Below, one piece after another: positions 62,101-64,000 of a stretch of DNA of 64,000 bases. Where the stretch lies: NCBI GenBank assembly GCA_921293015.1, contig OV121081.1:30693158-30757157 (forward strand), in the 5' to 3' direction. The stretch is from Phorcus lineatus. Lineage: Eukaryota; Mollusca; Gastropoda; Trochida; Trochidae. The position numbers and the translations under genes were made by a program. Below the pieces are notes generated by a model. That model was not told the origin of the DNA and ran no database searches. It saw only the letters and a list, made by a program, of their open reading frames with translations. Within the stretch, counting starts at the first letter, position 1, and every line of letters begins with the position of its first letter.

Positions 62101-63603
62101 GAAAATAAGATTTTGGGAAGTGGTCCCACTGGCCCATAATTAGTTCAAAGGATCACAAAAAGTAGAAATTAGAACCCCCATCAGCTAAGAATTTTTTTGC
62201 ACAAGGTTACAGCTTCTGGAGAGTTGAAGTGATGTGGGGTCTAACGCCACTTTCAGGAGTATTTAACCTATATTGTGGCCCGCAATACCATTGAGACAAT
62301 TGAGAAACCTGTGAGCATTGGCTGCAACTAGCAAAACAATGGGTGGTACTGCACTGAAATTCAGTGTTGCATTCCACCCAAACCTCGCTGCCTTTAGAAC
62401 GGTTCTCTACTGCAGCAGAAGTTGCCAAGCCGCTTGCTGGATTTCGAAACCACAGATCTCTTGATCCGAAGCAGATTGCCCTAACCACTTTGCTATCCCA
62501 CCCCTTCTCCTAGATTAGAAGTTGAAAATATGGTTTTTGAGGGCATGGTCCCTGTTGCCCTTCATTGGGGTGACTGGGTCACCAAATCAGCTAAGGAGTC
62601 TGTACACAAAGTTTCAGCTTTCTGGACATTTTGCTTCTGGAGAAGAAGATAAAAATAGGTTTTAAGAGTGTGACCCATATTAGGGGTCACAGGGTCACCT
62701 AATCTATACATCAAAAACTTCATCAGTCAAGGAGTCAATAGTTCTGGAGGAGATGAAATAATCAAAAGTTTATGGACAGATAAACGACGGACGACATACC
62801 TTGCCATAAGCCAATTACAGCCCATAATAAGCCCATCTTAAGGGCCACAAAGTACGAATAAACAGAAGTGATATTTCAATTAAATGCATGTGTTATGAAT
62901 TCATCGGGTACATACCTCAGTGACAACCTGACCCCAGAAGAAATTCTCCTCATCAGCTGCAGTGACCAGCACCCGAACACAACTTCGTTTTGCTAGGATA
63001 TTCTTCCTTGCCTTTGTCTTATCCATAATATGAGCATAAACATCCAAAATATCTCCAATATTCCGGCCGGAGTCCGAGGAACTGCTAAGGTCATCCACTG
63101 ATTCTGCACATAGTCCATCCAACATGGCACCTCGAGTCATCCTGCCAGACACGCTCTTGGGCGGGGTGGGGTTACCTCCCTTGTACATGTTCCGTGCCAT
63201 AAGCTTTTCCTTGATGCGTGGAGTCTCTCTGGGAACGTCGACCAACAATGGCCGGCCCATATATGGAACTTGGTTCATGTCTCTAAGACATGCTTCAGCT
63301 AAAGCTAAGTTTGGCAGCCGTATATAAGCTTTCGGACTGTAAAGTTGAAAAAAAGTTGTTCATAGATTCAATGATAGCTTCAAACAATTGATTTAAATGC
63401 CTCAAGAATAATCATATCATTTACATTCAAGTTTCAATATAAACATATTTTAGAAACACAGTTGAAGGAACAAAGTAATAACGCAAGAAATGCTTAACAA
63501 CAATTCAACTTACACTTGAAGTGCAGTGTACTCACCATTTATTGAGAGGCAAAATATTCACTTCAAGCACTTTGTAGTTGAAAAACAAGCTGTACAGCTC
63601 CCG
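56142..63603 (-). CDS. RRM-Tudor domain protein (TDRD10-like), 3' six exons of a spliced gene, 5' end outside window
   Basis: Spliced minus-strand gene. Exons in transcription order are 63536-63603, 62916-63336, 61586-61707, 57293-57450, 56582-56661 and 56142-56177, 885 nt in total or 294 codons plus stop. All internal introns are GT-AG and the phases join without a break. The product begins inside an RNA-recognition motif: helix ELYSLFF, then VLEVNILPLN, an RNP1-like strand PKAYIRLP, helix 2, and RPLLVDVPRE. About 90 residues of charged and Ser-rich linker follow. A Tudor domain comes next, with strand VRVLVTAADEENFFWGQV, a helix, CAALYQGEWHR, and the hallmark VFFVDYGNVERV. Tudor domains of this class bind methylated arginine on PIWI-pathway partners. 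RRM followed directly by one Tudor is the architecture of TDRD10. Vreteno/TDRD1-type proteins also carry an RRM but have extra domains. The first three exon joins are firm. The 56661 acceptor is weaker and was chosen because it keeps phase. Confidence 0.8.
56582..56661 (-). CDS. RRM-Tudor gene, penultimate exon
   Basis: An 80-nt exon with donor gtacgt. It encodes QGLPNLGSLENCVVECEVIQ followed by TLPVGR. The open frame extends further 5' to an AG at 56697, but that acceptor breaks phase with the Tudor exon. The AG before 56661 (…gatcatag) restores it and is chosen for that reason. The polypyrimidine tract is poor, so a different small exon between 56.7 and 57.3 kb remains possible. Confidence 0.55.
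57082..57212. mobile_element. 131-bp fold-back MITE
   Basis: It starts caggggcctgttcc and ends ggaatgggcccctg, which are near-perfect inverted copies. The interior also folds, with acaatcaattgtag and ctacaatc-type segments facing each other. Size and structure fit a palindromic MITE. It lies in the intron between the Tudor-core exon and the penultimate exon. Confidence 0.6.
57293..57450 (-). CDS. RRM-Tudor gene exon: Tudor core VFFVDYGN
   Basis: A 158-nt exon with acceptor …gttatgtgtacag and donor gtgagc. Its first base completes an Arg codon, giving …WHRAWILKASL. The exon carries VFFVDYGNVERV, the most conserved Tudor motif: its aromatic and Asp/Asn residues form the methylarginine cage. 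It then reads FWELPPLVMPFKVAG, the usual LPP segment after the core. Base composition is clearly more GC-rich than the surrounding DNA. Confidence 0.85.
57794..61509. mobile_element. 3.7 kb TTAA-bounded inverted-repeat element inside the Tudor gene intron
   Basis: The sequence TTAAGGACATACCCTAC (57794-57810) is repeated as its exact reverse complement at 61493-61509. The ends are therefore TTAA followed by a perfect 13-bp terminal inverted repeat. TTAA target duplications are the signature of the piggyBac superfamily, although these termini do not start with the usual CCC. The interior has no credible transposase, so the element is non-autonomous or dead. It contains two 'aatgggggtcacca' motifs (about 57.9 and 58.25 kb) and a more GC-rich right part (60.78-61.05 kb). 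It occupies about 90% of the 61585-57451 intron. Confidence 0.62.
61586..61707 (-). CDS. RRM-Tudor gene exon: Tudor helix and strand with GEWHR
   Basis: A 122-nt exon with acceptor …gttatcacttccag and donor gtcaga. It encodes KRENQIALRHLVKDLQDTEN, a Tudor-type helix, followed by GRCAALYQGEWHR. In extended Tudor domains the conserved 'Cys-Ala-…-Trp-x-Arg' strand immediately precedes the FVDYGN strand. It ends with two codon bases (ag). Confidence 0.8.
62030..62880 (+). repeat. Interspersed repeat array, plus orientation, interrupted by a SINE
   Basis: At least two related monomers begin 'taaggagtctRtacacaMRgtttcag' and continue '…ttgcttctgRagaagaagatRaaaat' (62041 and 62593), with a third, weaker 'caaggagtcaatag' at 62727. 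The stretch ends with 'gacagataaacgacggacgacat' (62773-62795) and 'aagggccaca'. The same family occurs inverted at 22850-23230. It is intronic to the RRM-Tudor gene and I see no coding role. Confidence 0.55.
62215..62517 (-). mobile_element. tRNA-derived SINE with long body
   Basis: In minus orientation the head has A box tagcaaagtggtta (62495-62482) and B box ggtttcgaaatcc (62451-62439), followed by a roughly 200-base body. The body aligns with 47945-48165: both carry '…acccaaacc…ctgcct…agaacRgttctctac…gcagc'. It is inserted in a copy of another repeat: the motif 'cttctggaga…gaagttgaaaatatgg' appears split on its two sides. Confidence 0.65.
62916..63336 (-). CDS. RRM-Tudor gene exon: end of RRM, linker, first Tudor strand
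   Basis: A 421-nt exon with acceptor …caactttacag and donor gtatgt. It encodes PKAYIRLP (RNP1-like), NLALAEACLRDMNQVPYMG (helix 2), RPLLVDVPRE (strand 4), a basic and Gly/Pro-rich linker, a Ser-rich patch (SVDDLSSSSDSG), and VRVLVTAADEENFFWGQVV, which opens the Tudor fold. It ends on a complete codon, matching the phase-0 start of the next exon. Confidence 0.8.
63536..63603 (-). CDS. RRM-Tudor gene exon: RRM helix 1 and strand 2
   Basis: A 68-nt exon between a pyrimidine-rich acceptor (…cacttccag) and a strong gtgagt donor. It encodes RELYSLFFNYKVLEVNILPL plus NK and leaves two bases (tg) that the next exon completes to Cys. The pattern of an aromatic helix followed by a hydrophobic strand is that of RRM helix 1 and strand 2. 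The exon carrying RRM strand 1 must lie upstream. I do not see it before position 64000. Confidence 0.72.
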
Positions 63604-63925
63604 CTGGAAGTGAAAATGTATTTACTGAACCTGTTAATACAAAGCTAATGATTGCTACAATTAAAGGTTTAGATAAGATCTGCCCTGCAAAAAATAAATT
63701 TGTTCCAATGATAAATGGGTAATCCTCTTGAAGTTGCCAAATTAAGGATGAAATGGCCTTAAATAACTAACCAGATTTTGACATATATTACATATTTTGA
63801 CATATTTCTTGCACCTTTCACTTAAAGTTCACCATCAAATATGAAAACATATTAGTTCCACTAAGCATTTTTAATGGCAGATATTAGGCGCTCAATAAAT
63901 CCATTATTATTATTATTACTGTTAT

Positions 63926-63955
63926 TAAGGATTCAGCAGAAATGCTGAATCCTTA
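63926..63955. repeat. Perfect hairpin with GAAA tetraloop at repeat start
   Basis: aaggattcagca (63927-63938), loop gaaa, and tgctgaatcctt (63943-63954) form a perfect stem, extended to 13 bp by 63926/63955. It is flanked by ATT-rich runs, 'ttattattattattact' on the left and 'ttattattattattatt' on the right. It appears to open an interspersed repeat continuing beyond the window. Confidence 0.7.
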
Positions 63956-64000
63956 TTGTTATTGGCGTGTTTTTTATTATTATTATTATTCCACGATTCT

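Noticed and set aside
62207-62488. 93-codon minus-strand frame with many Ser and Cys residues
   Set aside because: It coincides with the tRNA-headed SINE, so it is repeat sequence rather than a gene.
63124-63327. Plus-strand frame opposite the RRM/Tudor linker exon
   Set aside because: Antisense shadow of exon 62916-63336.
1-64000. CRISPR arrays, operons, riboswitches or prophage-like systems
   Set aside because: No regularly spaced repeats, ribosome-binding sites or tightly packed genes. Introns, SINEs and LINEs show that this is animal nuclear DNA.

Overview
The window looks like AT-rich nuclear DNA from a lophotrochozoan animal, most likely a marine mollusc. That placement is an inference. 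It rests on the density of mixed DNA-transposon, SINE and LINE debris, on degenerate interspersed repeats of a kind I associate with mollusc genomes, on an intron-rich gene, and on the absence of any prokaryotic gene organisation. Almost none of the long single-exon open frames is a real gene.

One convincing host gene is present, on the minus strand at the right end (63603 down to 56142, six exons, 5' part outside the window). Its spliced product has the second half of an RNA-recognition motif, a charged linker, a Tudor domain with the VFFVDYGN core and a short C-terminus. All splice phases agree. This architecture resembles TDRD10-like RRM-Tudor proteins of the germline/piRNA type. Its largest intron is almost filled by a 3.7 kb element bounded by TTAA and 13-bp inverted termini.

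The left two thirds (about 0.3-45 kb) is mainly an old, degenerate array of paralogous blocks. A short anchor motif recurs near 1.3, 13.9, 17.2, 21.2, 24.05, 26.7 and 38.1 kb. Longer blocks (about 4.5-10.5, 27.1-36.4 and 37.7-44.9 kb) align with each other over several kb. Inside one block there is a young direct tandem duplication of about 3.24 kb (27961-31200 and 31201-34440), whose junction lies in the arm of a hairpin.

Mobile elements are scattered throughout: a Tc1-like transposon with terminal repeats and TA target site (2202-3747, dead), a Tc1 fragment (25.0 kb), a dead mariner (48.9-49.9 kb, minus), a 5'-truncated LINE with a 19-bp target-site duplication (22.0-22.8 kb), tRNA-derived SINEs (19.3 and 62.2-62.5 kb, with a related body at 48.0 kb), TTAA-bounded non-autonomous elements (8.0, 51.3 and 57.8 kb), several fold-back MITEs, and an interspersed family seen at 22.9 and 62.0-62.8 kb in opposite orientations.

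Two possible 5' exons on the plus strand (4164-4393 and about 45230-45400) are reported at low confidence. The rest of the sequence is intergenic or intronic DNA in which I recognise nothing specific.
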